From NCBI GenBank assembly GCA_050260215.1, contig JBLNBU010000258.1, forward strand, positions 1-37,200: 37,200 nt of DNA, given 5' to 3'. The position numbers were made by a program, and so were the translations under genes. Positions 16,641 through 26,186 of the stretch are shown here, one piece after another (the stretch's first letter is position 1; each line of letters opens with the position of its first letter). Below the pieces are notes generated by a model. It was not told the DNA's origin. It saw only the letters and a list, made by a program, of their open reading frames with translations, and made no database searches. The stretch comes from JBLNBU01 sp050260215. Its GTDB lineage: Bacteria; Pseudomonadota; Alphaproteobacteria; Rhodospirillales; Magnetospirillaceae.

Positions 16641-17846
16641 TCACCCCCCCGCAGGCAGGACGATCACCTGGACCGGCTCGCCGGCCTTGGCGGCGTGCGC
16701 GTGCGGGGGGCGCACCGCCAGGCAGTCGGCCGCCGCCATGCCCGACAGCACGGCGCTGTCCTGCACGGCGAACGGGGTGGCGACCAGGGTGCCGTCGGGG
16801 CGGCGCTCCAGGCTGGCGCGCAGGTAATCCTGGCGCTCGTCGTTGGCGGGCAGGTCGCGGCCCAAGGCCGCGGTGGCGGTCGGCGTCTCGGACGGCAGGC
16901 CCAAAAGGCGCTTGAGCATGGGCTCGAGGAACATCACCGCGCAGACCAGCGCCGAGACCGGATTGCCGGGCAGGCCCAGCACCGGCACGCCCTTCAAGTG
17001 GCCGAACATCAGCGGTTTGCCGGGACGCATGGCGATCTTGTAGAAGTCCAGCGTCAGCCCGGCATCGGCCAGCGCGTCCTTGACCAGGTCGTAGTCGCCG
17101 ACGGAAGCGCCGCCGGTGGTCACCACCAGGTCGCAGCCGCCGAAGCCGGCCAGCATGGTCTGCAGCGACACCCGCGAATCGCGCGCGATGCCCAGGTGCA
17201 CCGCCTCGGCCCCGGCCGCGGTGACGAAGGCGCACAGCGCCGGGCCGTTGGACCCGGGCAGCGACGCCGGCCCCAGCGGGTCGCCGGGCAGGGCGATCTC
17301 GTCGCCGGTCGACAGCACCGCGACACGGGGACGGCGGCGCACCGTCAGCCAGGGTACGTTCATGGCCGCAGCCAGGCCGATGGCGCGCGCGCCCATCACC
17401 GTGTTGGCGGGCAGCAGCACGTCGTCGACCTTGAAGTCCAGGCCGGCGGGGCGGATGAACTTGCCGGCGGGCACCGACTCCTCGATGACGACGAAGCCGT
17501 CGGGGGCCAGGTGGGCACGCTCCTGCATCACCACCGCGTCGGCGCCGTGGGGGATGGGCGCGCCGGTGAAGATGCGCACCGCCCCATCCGGCCCGCAGCT
17601 GCCGCCGAACGGGTGGCCGGCGGCCGATTCGCCGACGATCTTCAAGGTGGCGGGAACCGTGGCGACGTCGGCGGCGCGCACCGCCCAGCCGTCCATGGCC
17701 GAGACGGCCACCGGCGGGTGCGACACCCGGGCCACCAGATGGTCGGCCAACACCCGGCCCAGCGACTGGGACAGGGGCACCACCTCGGTGCCGACGGGCT
17801 GCAGCCCGGCCAGGACCTTGTCGCGAGCAAGTTCGACCGAGATCAT
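16641..17846 (-). CDS. moeA: Molybdopterin molybdenumtransferase MoeA
   Basis: MoeA inserts molybdate into adenylylated molybdopterin in the last steps of molybdenum cofactor synthesis. The product is 401 residues, normal length. Signatures are 'VSAMDGWAVRAADV' (domain with the conserved MDG), 'FTGAPIPHGADAVVMQE', 'AVLSTGDEI', 'VTTGGASVGDYD' (the molybdopterin-binding motif, GGxSxGxxD) and 'MRPGKPLMFG...GLPGNPVSA'. The start shares one base with the moaC stop (TAATG), so moaC and moeA are coupled. A C7 tract lies in the last codons. Confidence 0.95.
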   Translation of the reverse strand: MISVELARDKVLAGLQPVGTEVVPLSQSLGRVLADHLVARVSHPPVAVSAMDGWAVRAADVATVPATLKIVGESAAGHPFGGSCGPDGAVRIFTGAPIPHGADAVVMQERAHLAPDGFVVIEESVPAGKFIRPAGLDFKVDDVLLPANTVMGARAIGLAAAMNVPWLTVRRRPRVAVLSTGDEIALPGDPLGPASLPGSNGPALCAFVTAAGAEAVHLGIARDSRVSLQTMLAGFGGCDLVVTTGGASVGDYDLVKDALADAGLTLDFYKIAMRPGKPLMFGHLKGVPVLGLPGNPVSALVCAVMFLEPMLKRLLGLPSETPTATAALGRDLPANDERQDYLRASLERRPDGTLVATPFAVQDSAVLSGMAAADCLAVRPPHAHAAKAGEPVQVIVLPAGG

Positions 17847-18322
17847 TATGTCGCCTCGTAAGTGCCGGATTTTCCGCCAGATTTATGGACAAGCCGAATC
17901 TCGGTTATCCGCATCGCCTTGTCGACCGCCTTGCACATGTCATAGACGGTCAGCGCCGCCACCGACACCGCGGTGAGCGCCTCCATCTCGACGCCGGTGC
18001 GGCCGGTCAGCTTGCAGGTGGCCTCGATGTCGACGGCGTTGCGGGTGTCGTCGACGGACAGGGCGACCTCGACCGAGGTCAGCGCCAGCGGGTGGCACAG
18101 GGGGATCAGGTCGGGAGTGCGCTTGGCCCCCATGATCCCGGCCAGCCGGGCCACGCCCAGCACGTCGCCCTTGCTTACGCCGCCTTCCTTGATGCGGGCG
18201 ATGGTCTCGGGCGACATCAGCACGCTGCCCTTGGCCACCGCCACCCGCGCGGTCTCGGCCTTGGCCGAGACGTCGACCATCACCGCGTTGCCCTGGCCGT
18301 CGAAATGGGTGAACTCGGCCAT
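17846..18322 (-). CDS. moaC: Cyclic pyranopterin monophosphate synthase MoaC
   Basis: MoaC acts with MoaA in the first step of molybdenum cofactor synthesis, forming cyclic pyranopterin monophosphate. The product is 158 residues, the standard length. Signatures are 'GDVLGVARLAGIMGAKRTPDLIPLCHPLALTSVEV' and 'TGRTGVEMEALTAVSVAALTVYDMCKAVDK', including the conserved Lys/Asp of 'DMCKAVDK'. It begins 18 bases after trpC and overlaps moeA by one base. moaA is not in the window. Confidence 0.96.
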   Translation of the reverse strand: MAEFTHFDGQGNAVMVDVSAKAETARVAVAKGSVLMSPETIARIKEGGVSKGDVLGVARLAGIMGAKRTPDLIPLCHPLALTSVEVALSVDDTRNAVDIEATCKLTGRTGVEMEALTAVSVAALTVYDMCKAVDKAMRITEIRLVHKSGGKSGTYEAT

Positions 18323-18340
18323 GGCGGGGGCGTTCCTCGA

Positions 18341-19158
18341 TCAGGCCTTGGTGGCGCCGGCCAGCAGCACGCGCGTGGCCATCTCCACGTCGGTGCGGCG
18401 CATCAACGCCTCGCCGATCAGGAAGCGGCGGCAGCCGACCTTGGTCATGCGCTGCAGGTCGCCGGGACCGTCCAGGCCGCTTTCCGACACCACGACCCGG
18501 CCCTCGGGCACCATGGGCGCCAGGCGCTCGGTGGTGGCGATGTCGGTCTTCATGGTCTTGAGGTCGCGATTGTTGATGCCGATCAGCGGCGACTTCAGCT
18601 TCAGCGCGCGCTCCATCTCGGCCTCGTCGTGGACCTCGATCAGCACGTCCATCTGGTAGCCGAGCGCCAAATCCTCCATGGAGGACAGCTCGGCGTCGGT
18701 CAGCGCGCCGACGATCAGCAAGATGCAGTCGGCGCCCAGCGCGCGGGCCTCGACCACCTGGTAGGGGTCGACCATGAAGTCCTTGCGCAGCACCGGCAGC
18801 TCGCAGGCCGAGCGCGCGGCGCCCAGGTCGGCGTCGGAGCCCTGGAAGAACTTCTGGTCGGTCAGCACCGACAGGCAGGCGGCGCCGCCGCGGCTATAGG
18901 CCCGCGCCAGCTGCGCCGGCTCGAAGTTGGGGCGGATGACGCCGGCCGAAGGCGAGGCCTTCTTGATCTCGGCGATGATGCCGTAGCCCTTGGTCTCGGC
19001 CGCCTTGGTGAGCGCGGCGGCGAAACCGCGGGGCGGCGCCTGGTCCTTGGCGCGCTTCAACAGTTCCTGGATGTTGCGGCGGCCCTTCTGTTCGTTGACC
19101 TGCTTGCGCTTCTCGGCGCAGATGCGATCCAGGATGGTGGGGGTGGCATTCATGGGCA

Positions 19159-19159
<1 letters not shown>
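18341..19159 (-). CDS. trpC: Indole-3-glycerol phosphate synthase TrpC
   Basis: Closes the indole ring in tryptophan synthesis, from carboxyphenylamino-deoxyribulose phosphate to indoleglycerol phosphate. The product is about 272 residues with a TIM-barrel fold. Signatures are 'IIAEIKKASPSAG' (catalytic Glu and Lys), 'LSVLTDQKFFQGS', 'PVLRKDFMVDPYQV' (catalytic Lys), 'LIGINNRDLKTM' and 'VVSESGL'. It is a stand-alone TrpC without a fused TrpF. Start at 19159 shares one base with the trpD stop (TGATG), as trpD does with trpG; an in-frame ATG at 19153 is equally possible. Confidence 0.95.
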
Positions 19160-20207
<1,048 letters not shown>

Positions 20208-20208
<1 letters not shown>

Positions 20209-20798
20209 CAGGCGGCGCTCCCGGTGCGGCGGCGGGACAGGTCGAGGAAGTTCTTCAGCATCTTGTGGCCGTGTTCGGTCTCGATGCTTTCGGGGTGAAA
20301 CTGCACGCCCCACACCGGCAGGTCGCGGTGGGCCAGGCCCATGATCATGCCGTCGCCGCTTTGGGCCGAGACGTGAAGGCAGGCGGGCAGGCTATCGCGC
20401 TCGACCACCAGCGAATGGTAGCGGGTGGCGCGGAAGGGCGAGGGCAGGGAGGCGAACACGCCCGAGCCGTCGTGCTCGATGGCGTCGACCTTGCCGTGCA
20501 TGGGCTTGGGCGCGCGCACCACCCGGCCGCCGAAGGCCTGGCCGATGGCCTGGTGGCCCAGGCACACGCCCAGGATGGGCACGATGCCGGCGGCGCGGCG
20601 GATCAGGTCCAGGCAGATGCCGGCCTTGTCGGGATCGCAAGGGCCCGGCGACAGCACGACGCCCTCGGGCGCCATGGCCAGCGCCTCGTCGACCGAGAGC
20701 GCGTCGTTGCGCCGCACCTCGACGTTGGCCCCCAGCTCGCCCAGGTAGTGCCACAGGTTGTAGGTGAAGCTGTCGTAGTTGTCGATCAGCAGGAACAT
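20208..20798 (-). CDS. trpG: Anthranilate synthase glutamine amidotransferase component TrpG
   Basis: Supplies ammonia from glutamine to TrpE for anthranilate formation. It may also serve 4-amino-4-deoxychorismate synthase (PabA role). The product is 196 residues of class I amidotransferase: nucleophile Cys79 in GVCLGHQ, with His168 and Glu170 in QFHPES. It begins 'MFLLIDNYDSFTYNL', the TrpG/PabA signature. It heads trpG-trpD-trpC-moaC-moeA here. Its partner gene trpE is about 8.5 kb away, so this operon must have its own promoter; I see no clear one and only a weak ribosome binding site. Confidence 0.95.
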
Positions 20799-20840
20799 GG
20801 CGCTTTTCGTCCCGGTGCCTTCCAGGGGCGCAGAATGACG

Positions 20841-20855
20841 GCCCCGGTCCGGGGC
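20841..20855. terminator. Palindrome between the chemotaxis gene and trpG
   Basis: GCCCCGG-T-CCGGGGC is a perfect 15-base palindrome; as RNA it would pair five GC pairs around a 5-base loop. It lies between the stop of the chemotaxis gene and the trpG start, and could be a weak terminator or an operator for the trp genes. Confidence 0.3.
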
Positions 20856-20892
20856 GTCAAGCGCTCGCCGGGCCGTGCACGGCCGCCATGCC

Positions 20893-22299
20893 CTACTTGC
20901 GGTACGCCAGCCTCAGCCCGCCCCAATGGCGGCCCTGGACCATGATGGGGGCCGAGACGTCCTTGAGGATCGCCACCTGCCCGTCGGCCATGGTGCGGCG
21001 GAAGGTCTGCAGCAGGAAGGGCTGGGTGTTGCGAGCGGCGCGCAGGCCGGTGCGGTCGACGTAGAAGCGGCGCTGGCGGCAGTTGACCTCGTTCCACTTG
21101 GGGTCGGACCCTTGCGGCTGCGAGGTCTTGGGATGGTGGGTGGGCAGATAGCCGTTGCGGTCGACGGACGCGCACAGCACCACCTTGGGCGACAGCTCCA
21201 GCATCTTGTCCTGGACGGCGGGCAGCAGGCGGTCGCAGGTCGCGGTGAAGCGGGTAGTGAACTGCTCCGGGTCGGTGCCGGCCACCTTCTGGTAGTCCTC
21301 GTCGAACATGTCGGCCGCCGAAAGGCGGCCGGCGGCGACCTCGGCCTCGAACAGGGCGGCGATGCGGGCGGCGCCGTCGCGGACCGCTTCGATATAGAGC
21401 GTGTTCTCGTTCTGCCAGCCGCCGGCCGACAGGAAGGCCATCAGCTCCTCGCCCTTGGTCAGGACGGTGTTGATGCGCTGGTCGGCGATGGCCAGCTCGT
21501 CGCTGGTGGTCTCCAGGCTGACCATGAAGGTCTCGACATAGTCGATGACGTCCTCGCACTCGGTGCGGCTTTCATCGGCGGCGGCGGTGATCTCGGCCAC
21601 CCGGTCGCCGATGGTGCCCAGCGCGCCCGAATTGGCGGCGATGGTGCTGCTGATGACGCCGACGCCGTCGCTGACCGCCTCGGCGCCGGCGACGGTCTTG
21701 CCAGTACGGGTGATCAGGTCGGTGACGCGGCCCGACAGTCGCTCGACGGCCCCGTCGATGCCGGTGGTGACCTCGGCGGCCTTGCGGGCCAGGCTTTTGA
21801 CCTCGGTGGCGACCACGGCGAAGCCCTTGCCGGCGTCGCCGGCGCGCTCGGCCTCGATGGTGGCGTTCAAGGCCAGCAGGTTGGTCTGCTTGGCGATGCC
21901 CTGGATGTTGCGCGACATCTGGCCGACGGCGCCCAGCGCACTTTCCAGTTCACCCAGGCGGGTCTCGATGCCGGCGACCGAGCCGGCCAGCTTGCGGATG
22001 CAGTCGACCGCCTGGTCGACGGTCGCCAGCGAGTGCGACGACTGGGCGTTGGCGTCGGACGAGACGGAGTTGGTGGTGGTGGCGGCCTCGGCGATGGCGT
22101 TGATGGCGTCGGCCATCTGGTGGGCTAGGTCGGACAGGTTCTCGAACAGCTTCTGCTGCTGCTGGACGAAGCGGTTGACGTCGTCGATGCTGGCGGCGAT
22201 GTCGGCCGCTTCCAGGCTGAACTGCTCAACCTGGTCGAGCACCCTGGCCACGAAATTGCCCGCGTCGGGACCCTCGGTCCCGTCGGTCGCGTCGGACAT
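20893..22299 (-). CDS. Soluble methyl-accepting chemotaxis-type receptor with C-terminal sensor-like domain
   Basis: The product is 468 residues with no signal peptide or membrane segment, so it is cytoplasmic. Residues ~20-285 are helical coiled coil containing the MCP signalling tip, with 'GIAKQTNLLALNATIEAERAG' -like core at ~134-153 and 'GKGFAVVATEVKSLARKA' after it. This should contact CheA and CheW. The last ~170 residues form a separate domain with 'CASVDRNGYLPTHHPK', 'PQGSDPKWNEVNCRQRRFYVDRTGLRAARN' and a terminal 'GRHWGGLRLAYRK'. That domain recurs at the C-terminus of Rhodospirillales receptors and probably senses a ligand; I know no established function for it. GGGAGGGG precedes the ATG. 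The gene is divergent from copA. Confidence 0.85.
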   Translation of the reverse strand: MSDATDGTEGPDAGNFVARVLDQVEQFSLEAADIAASIDDVNRFVQQQQKLFENLSDLAHQMADAINAIAEAATTTNSVSSDANAQSSHSLATVDQAVDCIRKLAGSVAGIETRLGELESALGAVGQMSRNIQGIAKQTNLLALNATIEAERAGDAGKGFAVVATEVKSLARKAAEVTTGIDGAVERLSGRVTDLITRTGKTVAGAEAVSDGVGVISSTIAANSGALGTIGDRVAEITAAADESRTECEDVIDYVETFMVSLETTSDELAIADQRINTVLTKGEELMAFLSAGGWQNENTLYIEAVRDGAARIAALFEAEVAAGRLSAADMFDEDYQKVAGTDPEQFTTRFTATCDRLLPAVQDKMLELSPKVVLCASVDRNGYLPTHHPKTSQPQGSDPKWNEVNCRQRRFYVDRTGLRAARNTQPFLLQTFRRTMADGQVAILKDVSAPIMVQGRHWGGLRLAYRK

Positions 22300-22406
22300 T
22301 TTCCCCTCCCTCGGGTCGGCCGTTCGTTGCGGCCGGGATTTTTTTGACAGCATGACATCGGGCCGACGCCCGAGGGAAGATAAAATGATCATGTTCTGAT
22401 GAAGGC

Positions 22407-22437
22407 TTGACCTTCCAGTGACTGGAACCTTCATGAT
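22407..22437 (+). promoter_or_regulatory. CueR-type copper-responsive promoter of copA
   Basis: -35 TTGACC (22407-22412) and -10 CATGAT (22432-22437) have the long 19-base spacer typical of MerR-family promoters. Inside the spacer is the inverted repeat TTCCAG-TGA-CTGGAA (22413-22427). The same repeat, in a more perfect form, lies before copZ. CueR, encoded just after copA, is the obvious regulator. Confidence 0.8.
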
Positions 22438-22464
22438 GAAGGACTGCATGAGGAGGACGCCGCC

Positions 22465-24852
22465 GTGACCCACCAATCGGCCCACCTGTCGCTGCCGGTC
22501 CGCGGCATGACCTGCGCCGCCTGCTCGACCCGTCTCGAGAAGGTGCTGGGCCGCGTCGACGGCGTGGCGGAAGCCAGCGTCAACCTGGCCGCCGAGCGGG
22601 CCGATATCAGCTTCGATCCCGCGCGCACCGGGGCCCAGGCCCTGGCCGAGGCGGTGGCCAAGGCCGGGTTCTCGGTGCCCGACGAAAAGATCGAGCTGGC
22701 CATCGGCGGCATGACCTGCGCCGCGTGCTCGACCCGGCTGGAAAAGGTGCTGGCGCGGCTTCCCGGCGTCTCCGCGGCCTCGGTCAACCTGGCGGCCGAG
22801 CGGGCGGAGGTGACCGCGCCGGCGGGTGCGGTGGCCGCCGCCGACCTGGTCGCCGCCGTGGCCAGGGCCGGCTTCCGCGCCACGGTGGTGACCTCGGCCG
22901 CCGACGAGCTGGGCCGCGAGGAGCAGGAACACGAGCGGGAATCCCGACAAGGCCTTGTCCGCCTGGCGCTTTCGGCGCTGTTCACCCTGCCGCTGGTCGG
23001 GCAGATGGTGCTGGATTTGGCCGGGCTGCACGTCTTGCTGCCGGCCTGGGCGCAGATGGCGCTGGCCACCCCGGTGCAGTTCTGGATCGGCTGGCGCTTC
23101 TATGTGGGCGCCTGGAAGTCGCTGAAGGGCGGCGCCGGCAACATGGACGTGCTGGTGGCGCTGGGCACTTCGGCCGCCTATGGGCTGTCGGCCTGGCATG
23201 TGGCCGCTGGCGACGGGGGTCACGGCAACCTGTATTTCGAGGGCTCGGCGGTGGTGATCACCCTGGTGCTGCTGGGCAAGTGGCTGGAGGCGCGCGCCCG
23301 GCGCTCGGCCGCCGGTGCCATCCGCGCCCTGATGAAGCTGCGTCCCGACACCGCCCGGGTCGAGCGCGACGGCAGCCTGGTCGAGGTGCCCGCCGCTTCG
23401 GTGGCGGTGGGCGACGTGGTGGTGGTCCGCCCCGGCGAGCGGCTGCCGGTCGACGGGACCATCGCCGAGGGCGACAGCCAGCTCGACGAATCCCTGGTCA
23501 CCGGCGAAAGCCTGCCGGTGGCGCGCGGACCCGGCGACACGGTGGTGGCCGGGGCGGTCAACGGCGACGGGCTGTTGCGCATCCGCGCCACCCGGGTCGG
23601 CGCCGAATCGACCATCAACCGCATCATCCGCATGGTCCAGGGGGCGCAGGCCAGCAAGGCGCCGGTGCAGAAGCTGGTGGACAAGGTCTCGGCGGTATTC
23701 GTGCCTGTGGTGGTGGCGGCAGCCGCGGTCTCTTTCCTGGGCTGGTGGCTGGTCGGCGGCGACATGGAACGGGCCTTCGTCGCTGCGGTCTCGGTGCTGG
23801 TCATCGCCTGCCCGTGCGCCCTGGGGCTGGCCACGCCCACCGGCATCATGGTCGGCACCGGCGTCGCCGCCCGCCACGGCATCCTGATCAAGGACGCCGA
23901 GGCGCTGGAGCGCGCCCACCACGCCCAGGTGGCGGTGTTCGACAAGACCGGCACGCTCACCGAGGGCCACCCGGCGGTCGCCGCCGTGGTTGCCACCGAC
24001 GGCGACGACGGGGGGCTCTTGCGCCTGGCCGCCTCGGCCCAGCAAGGGTCCGAGCACCCGCTGGCGCGTGCCGTGCTGGCCGCCGCCGAGGGAACGGCGC
24101 TGTCGCCGGTGTCCGAGTTCCGGGGCCTGCCGGGGCGCGGCCTGCAGGCCACCATCGAGGGGCGCGCCCTGCTGCTGGGCAGCGGGCGGCTGATGGCCGA
24201 GCAGGGAGTGGACACCTCGGCCCTGGCCGAGCGGGCTGGTGCCGAGGAGGGGCAGGGCCGCACGGTAATGTGGCTGGCCGAGGCCGGCCGGGCCCTGGGG
24301 CTGATCTCGGTCGCCGACCCGGTCAAACCCACCGCCGCCGAGGCGGTGGCGGCCATCAAGGCCTTGGGCGTCGAGCCGGTGATGCTGACCGGCGACAACC
24401 CGCGGGCCGCGGCCGCCGTCGCCGATGCCGTCGGCATCAAGCACGTGGTTGCCGAAGTGCTGCCCGAGGACAAGGCGGCCGAGGTCGCCAAGCTCAAGGC
24501 CGGCGGCCGCACCTTGGCCATGGTCGGCGACGGGGTCAACGACGCGCCCGCCCTGGCCGCGGCCGATATCGGCATCGCCATGGGCACCGGCACCGACGTG
24601 GCCATGCAGGCGGCCGGCCTGACCCTGATGCGCGGCGACCTGCGGCTGCTGCCCCAGGCGCTGTCGGTGTCGCGCGCCACCTATGCCAAGATCCGCCAGA
24701 ACCTGTTCTGGGCCTTCGTCTACAACGTGGTGGCCATCCCGGCGGCGGCGGCCGGCTGGCTGACCCCGGTGATCGCCGGCGCGGCCATGGCCATGTCCAG
24801 CGTCTCGGTGGTGTCCAACTCGCTGTGGCTGAAGCGCTGGAGGCCCAAGTGA
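22465..24852 (+). CDS. copA: Copper-exporting P1B-type ATPase CopA
   Basis: Pumps Cu(I) from the cytoplasm across the inner membrane. The product is 795 residues. Two N-terminal heavy-metal-binding domains carry GMTCAAC, with Cys17/Cys20 and Cys85/Cys88. The transmembrane metal site is Cys449-Pro450-Cys451 in ACPCALGLATPTG. The phosphorylated aspartate is Asp493 in DKTGT. Also present are the P1B His-Pro motif (SEHPLA), the actuator motif VTGESLPV and the hinge GDGVNDAPA (Asp689). Start is GTG, with AGGAGG 8 bases upstream; nearby ATGs are out of frame. The stop overlaps the GTG start of cueR (GTGA). Confidence 0.96.
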   Translation: MTHQSAHLSLPVRGMTCAACSTRLEKVLGRVDGVAEASVNLAAERADISFDPARTGAQALAEAVAKAGFSVPDEKIELAIGGMTCAACSTRLEKVLARLPGVSAASVNLAAERAEVTAPAGAVAAADLVAAVARAGFRATVVTSAADELGREEQEHERESRQGLVRLALSALFTLPLVGQMVLDLAGLHVLLPAWAQMALATPVQFWIGWRFYVGAWKSLKGGAGNMDVLVALGTSAAYGLSAWHVAAGDGGHGNLYFEGSAVVITLVLLGKWLEARARRSAAGAIRALMKLRPDTARVERDGSLVEVPAASVAVGDVVVVRPGERLPVDGTIAEGDSQLDESLVTGESLPVARGPGDTVVAGAVNGDGLLRIRATRVGAESTINRIIRMVQGAQASKAPVQKLVDKVSAVFVPVVVAAAAVSFLGWWLVGGDMERAFVAAVSVLVIACPCALGLATPTGIMVGTGVAARHGILIKDAEALERAHHAQVAVFDKTGTLTEGHPAVAAVVATDGDDGGLLRLAASAQQGSEHPLARAVLAAAEGTALSPVSEFRGLPGRGLQATIEGRALLLGSGRLMAEQGVDTSALAERAGAEEGQGRTVMWLAEAGRALGLISVADPVKPTAAEAVAAIKALGVEPVMLTGDNPRAAAAVADAVGIKHVVAEVLPEDKAAEVAKLKAGGRTLAMVGDGVNDAPALAAADIGIAMGTGTDVAMQAAGLTLMRGDLRLLPQALSVSRATYAKIRQNLFWAFVYNVVAIPAAAAGWLTPVIAGAAMAMSSVSVVSNSLWLKRWRPK

Positions 24853-25238
24853 ACATCGGCGAGGCGGCCCGGCGCTCGGGTGTTCCGGCCAAGACCATCC
24901 GCTACTACGAAACCGTGGGCCTGATCCCGCCGGCCGGGCGCACCGGCTCGGGCTACCGCGACTATTCGGCCAACGAGGTCGAGACGCTGCGCTTCATCCA
25001 GCGTGCCCGCTCGCTGGGCTTCTCGGTCAAGGACGTCGCCGACCTGCTGGCCTTGTGGCGGGACCGCTCGCGCGCCAGCGCCGACGTCAAGGCCATCGCG
25101 CTCGGCCACGTCGCCGCCATCGAACGCAAGATCGCCGAGCTGGAATCCATTCGCCGCACGCTTTTGGACCTCACCTGCCGCTGCCACGGCGACAACCACC
25201 CCGACTGTCCGATCCTGGAAGAGCTGGCGGCGTCCTAG
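24849..25238 (+). CDS. cueR: MerR-family copper-responsive regulator CueR
   Basis: A Cu(I)-sensing activator, 129 residues. The N-terminal MerR DNA-binding domain is 'NIGEAARRSGVPAKTIRYYETVGLIPP' and 'GYRDYSANEVETLRFIQRARSLGFSV'. The C-terminal metal site is CHGDNHPDC, i.e. the Cys-x7-Cys spacing of Cu(I)/Ag(I)/Au(I) sensors. It starts with GTG overlapping the copA stop, so CueR is made from the copper-induced message, giving positive autoregulation. Its stop shares the four bases CTAG with the convergent LysR gene stop. Confidence 0.93.
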   Translation: MNIGEAARRSGVPAKTIRYYETVGLIPPAGRTGSGYRDYSANEVETLRFIQRARSLGFSVKDVADLLALWRDRSRASADVKAIALGHVAAIERKIAELESIRRTLLDLTCRCHGDNHPDCPILEELAAS

Positions 25239-26080
25239 GCGGCCGGCAGGTCGGCCACGCCGCTTTCGGTCAGCTGGCAGGCGGTGTCGGCGGCCGGCGA
25301 CAGCCGGCGCCCGCGCAACAGGACGTAGTCGATGGCGGGCAGCTCGGGCAGGCCGTCGGCGGGCCCCAGCACCCGAAGATCGGCGCCGGCGAACAGGCGG
25401 GTCCGGCACCCCAGGCCCAGTCCGGCCTGGATGGCGGCGCGCACCCCCGACAGGCTGGGAGTGACCAGTGCGGCGTGATGGCGCCGCCCGCAGGCGTCCA
25501 GCGCGGCAGCGGCAGCGTCGCCGAACGGGCAGGGCGGGCCGGCCAAAACCAGCGGCAGGTCGTCGAGGCCGGCCAGCCGGCGCTCGCCGATCCACACCAT
25601 CGGCTCGCTGCGCACCGGCCGGTCGAGGGCATCTCCGCGGGCGGCAACCGCCACGTCCAGCTCGCCCCGGTACATGGCCTGGCGCAGTTGCTTGGAGCCG
25701 GCCACCCGCACCTCGATCTGCGCCAGGGGATGGACGGCGCGCAGCCGGGCCAGCAGGCCGGGCAGCAGCGGCTCGACGAAGTCCTGCACCAGCCCCAGGC
25801 GGACCCGTCCGGCCTCGGCCGCGCCCTTCAGGGCACGGAGGGCCGTGTCGTGGCGCTCCAGGATGTCGCGGGCGTGACCCAGCAGCAGCAGGCCGGCGGG
25901 CGTCGGCACCAGCCGCCGGCCGCAACGCTCGAACAGGGGCATGCCGACCAGGTCCTCCAGCTTGGACATCTGCAGGCTGAGCGCCGAGGGGGTGCGCAGC
26001 ACGCGCTCGCCGGCGCGGGCCAGCGATCCCGCTTCGACCACGGCGACAAGGCTGCGCAGAAGCTCGATGGGCAGGTCCAT
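25235..26080 (-). CDS. LysR-family transcriptional regulator
   Basis: The product is 281 residues. The N-terminal winged helix-turn-helix reads 'LPIELLRSLVAVVEAGSLARAGERVLRTPSALSLQMSKLEDLVGMPLFERCGRRLVPTPAG', typical of LysR proteins. The rest is the periplasmic-binding-protein-like effector domain ('VRLGLVQDFVEPLLPGLLARLRAVHP'). Its effector is unknown. It is divergent from a tautomerase gene, with a 106-base shared control region containing a consensus promoter and a palindrome, so it probably controls itself and the tautomerase. Start at 26080 is chosen because it begins the DNA-binding domain; a longer frame to 26107 would run into the palindrome. Confidence 0.88.
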   Translation of the reverse strand: MDLPIELLRSLVAVVEAGSLARAGERVLRTPSALSLQMSKLEDLVGMPLFERCGRRLVPTPAGLLLLGHARDILERHDTALRALKGAAEAGRVRLGLVQDFVEPLLPGLLARLRAVHPLAQIEVRVAGSKQLRQAMYRGELDVAVAARGDALDRPVRSEPMVWIGERRLAGLDDLPLVLAGPPCPFGDAAAAALDACGRRHHAALVTPSLSGVRAAIQAGLGLGCRTRLFAGADLRVLGPADGLPELPAIDYVLLRGRRLSPAADTACQLTESGVADLPAA

Positions 26081-26091
26081 GGCCGGCCATA

Positions 26092-26108
26092 GTTGAGGAA
26101 ACCTCAAC
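26092..26108. promoter_or_regulatory. Palindromic operator in the lysR/tautomerase region
   Basis: GTTGAGG-AAA-CCTCAAC is a perfect palindrome with 7-base arms. It contains the T-N11-A core of LysR-type sites (T26094, A26106). It overlaps the expected lysR transcription start, fitting autorepression. A second, shorter inverted repeat, CTGTT-CTC-AACAG (26129-26141), lies near the -35 element. Confidence 0.6.
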
Positions 26109-26109
26109 G

Positions 26110-26138
26110 ATTATATTTGCCGTTTTTGCTGTTCTCAA
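26110..26138 (-). promoter_or_regulatory. Sigma-70 promoter of the LysR gene
   Basis: Reading the minus strand: TTGAGA (26138-26133), a 17-base spacer, and TATAAT (26115-26110). The -10 is perfect, the -35 is 4/6 or better, and the spacing is ideal. It is one of the clearest promoters in the window. Confidence 0.7.
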
Positions 26139-26186
26139 CAGTGTGTCGGTGCCAGCCTTCGCGCACCACAGCCGGAGGACAACACC

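Noticed and set aside
20799..20892. Possible trp leader peptide or attenuator before trpG
   Set aside because: No short frame with tandem Trp codons and no antiterminator pairing was found. trpE likewise starts 5 bases after ppiD, leaving no leader.
22300..24444. Open frame continuing upstream of the chemotaxis gene through copA on the minus strand
   Set aside because: The chemotaxis gene has a good ribosome binding site at 22299. The extension is low-complexity Gly/His/Arg sequence antisense to copA.
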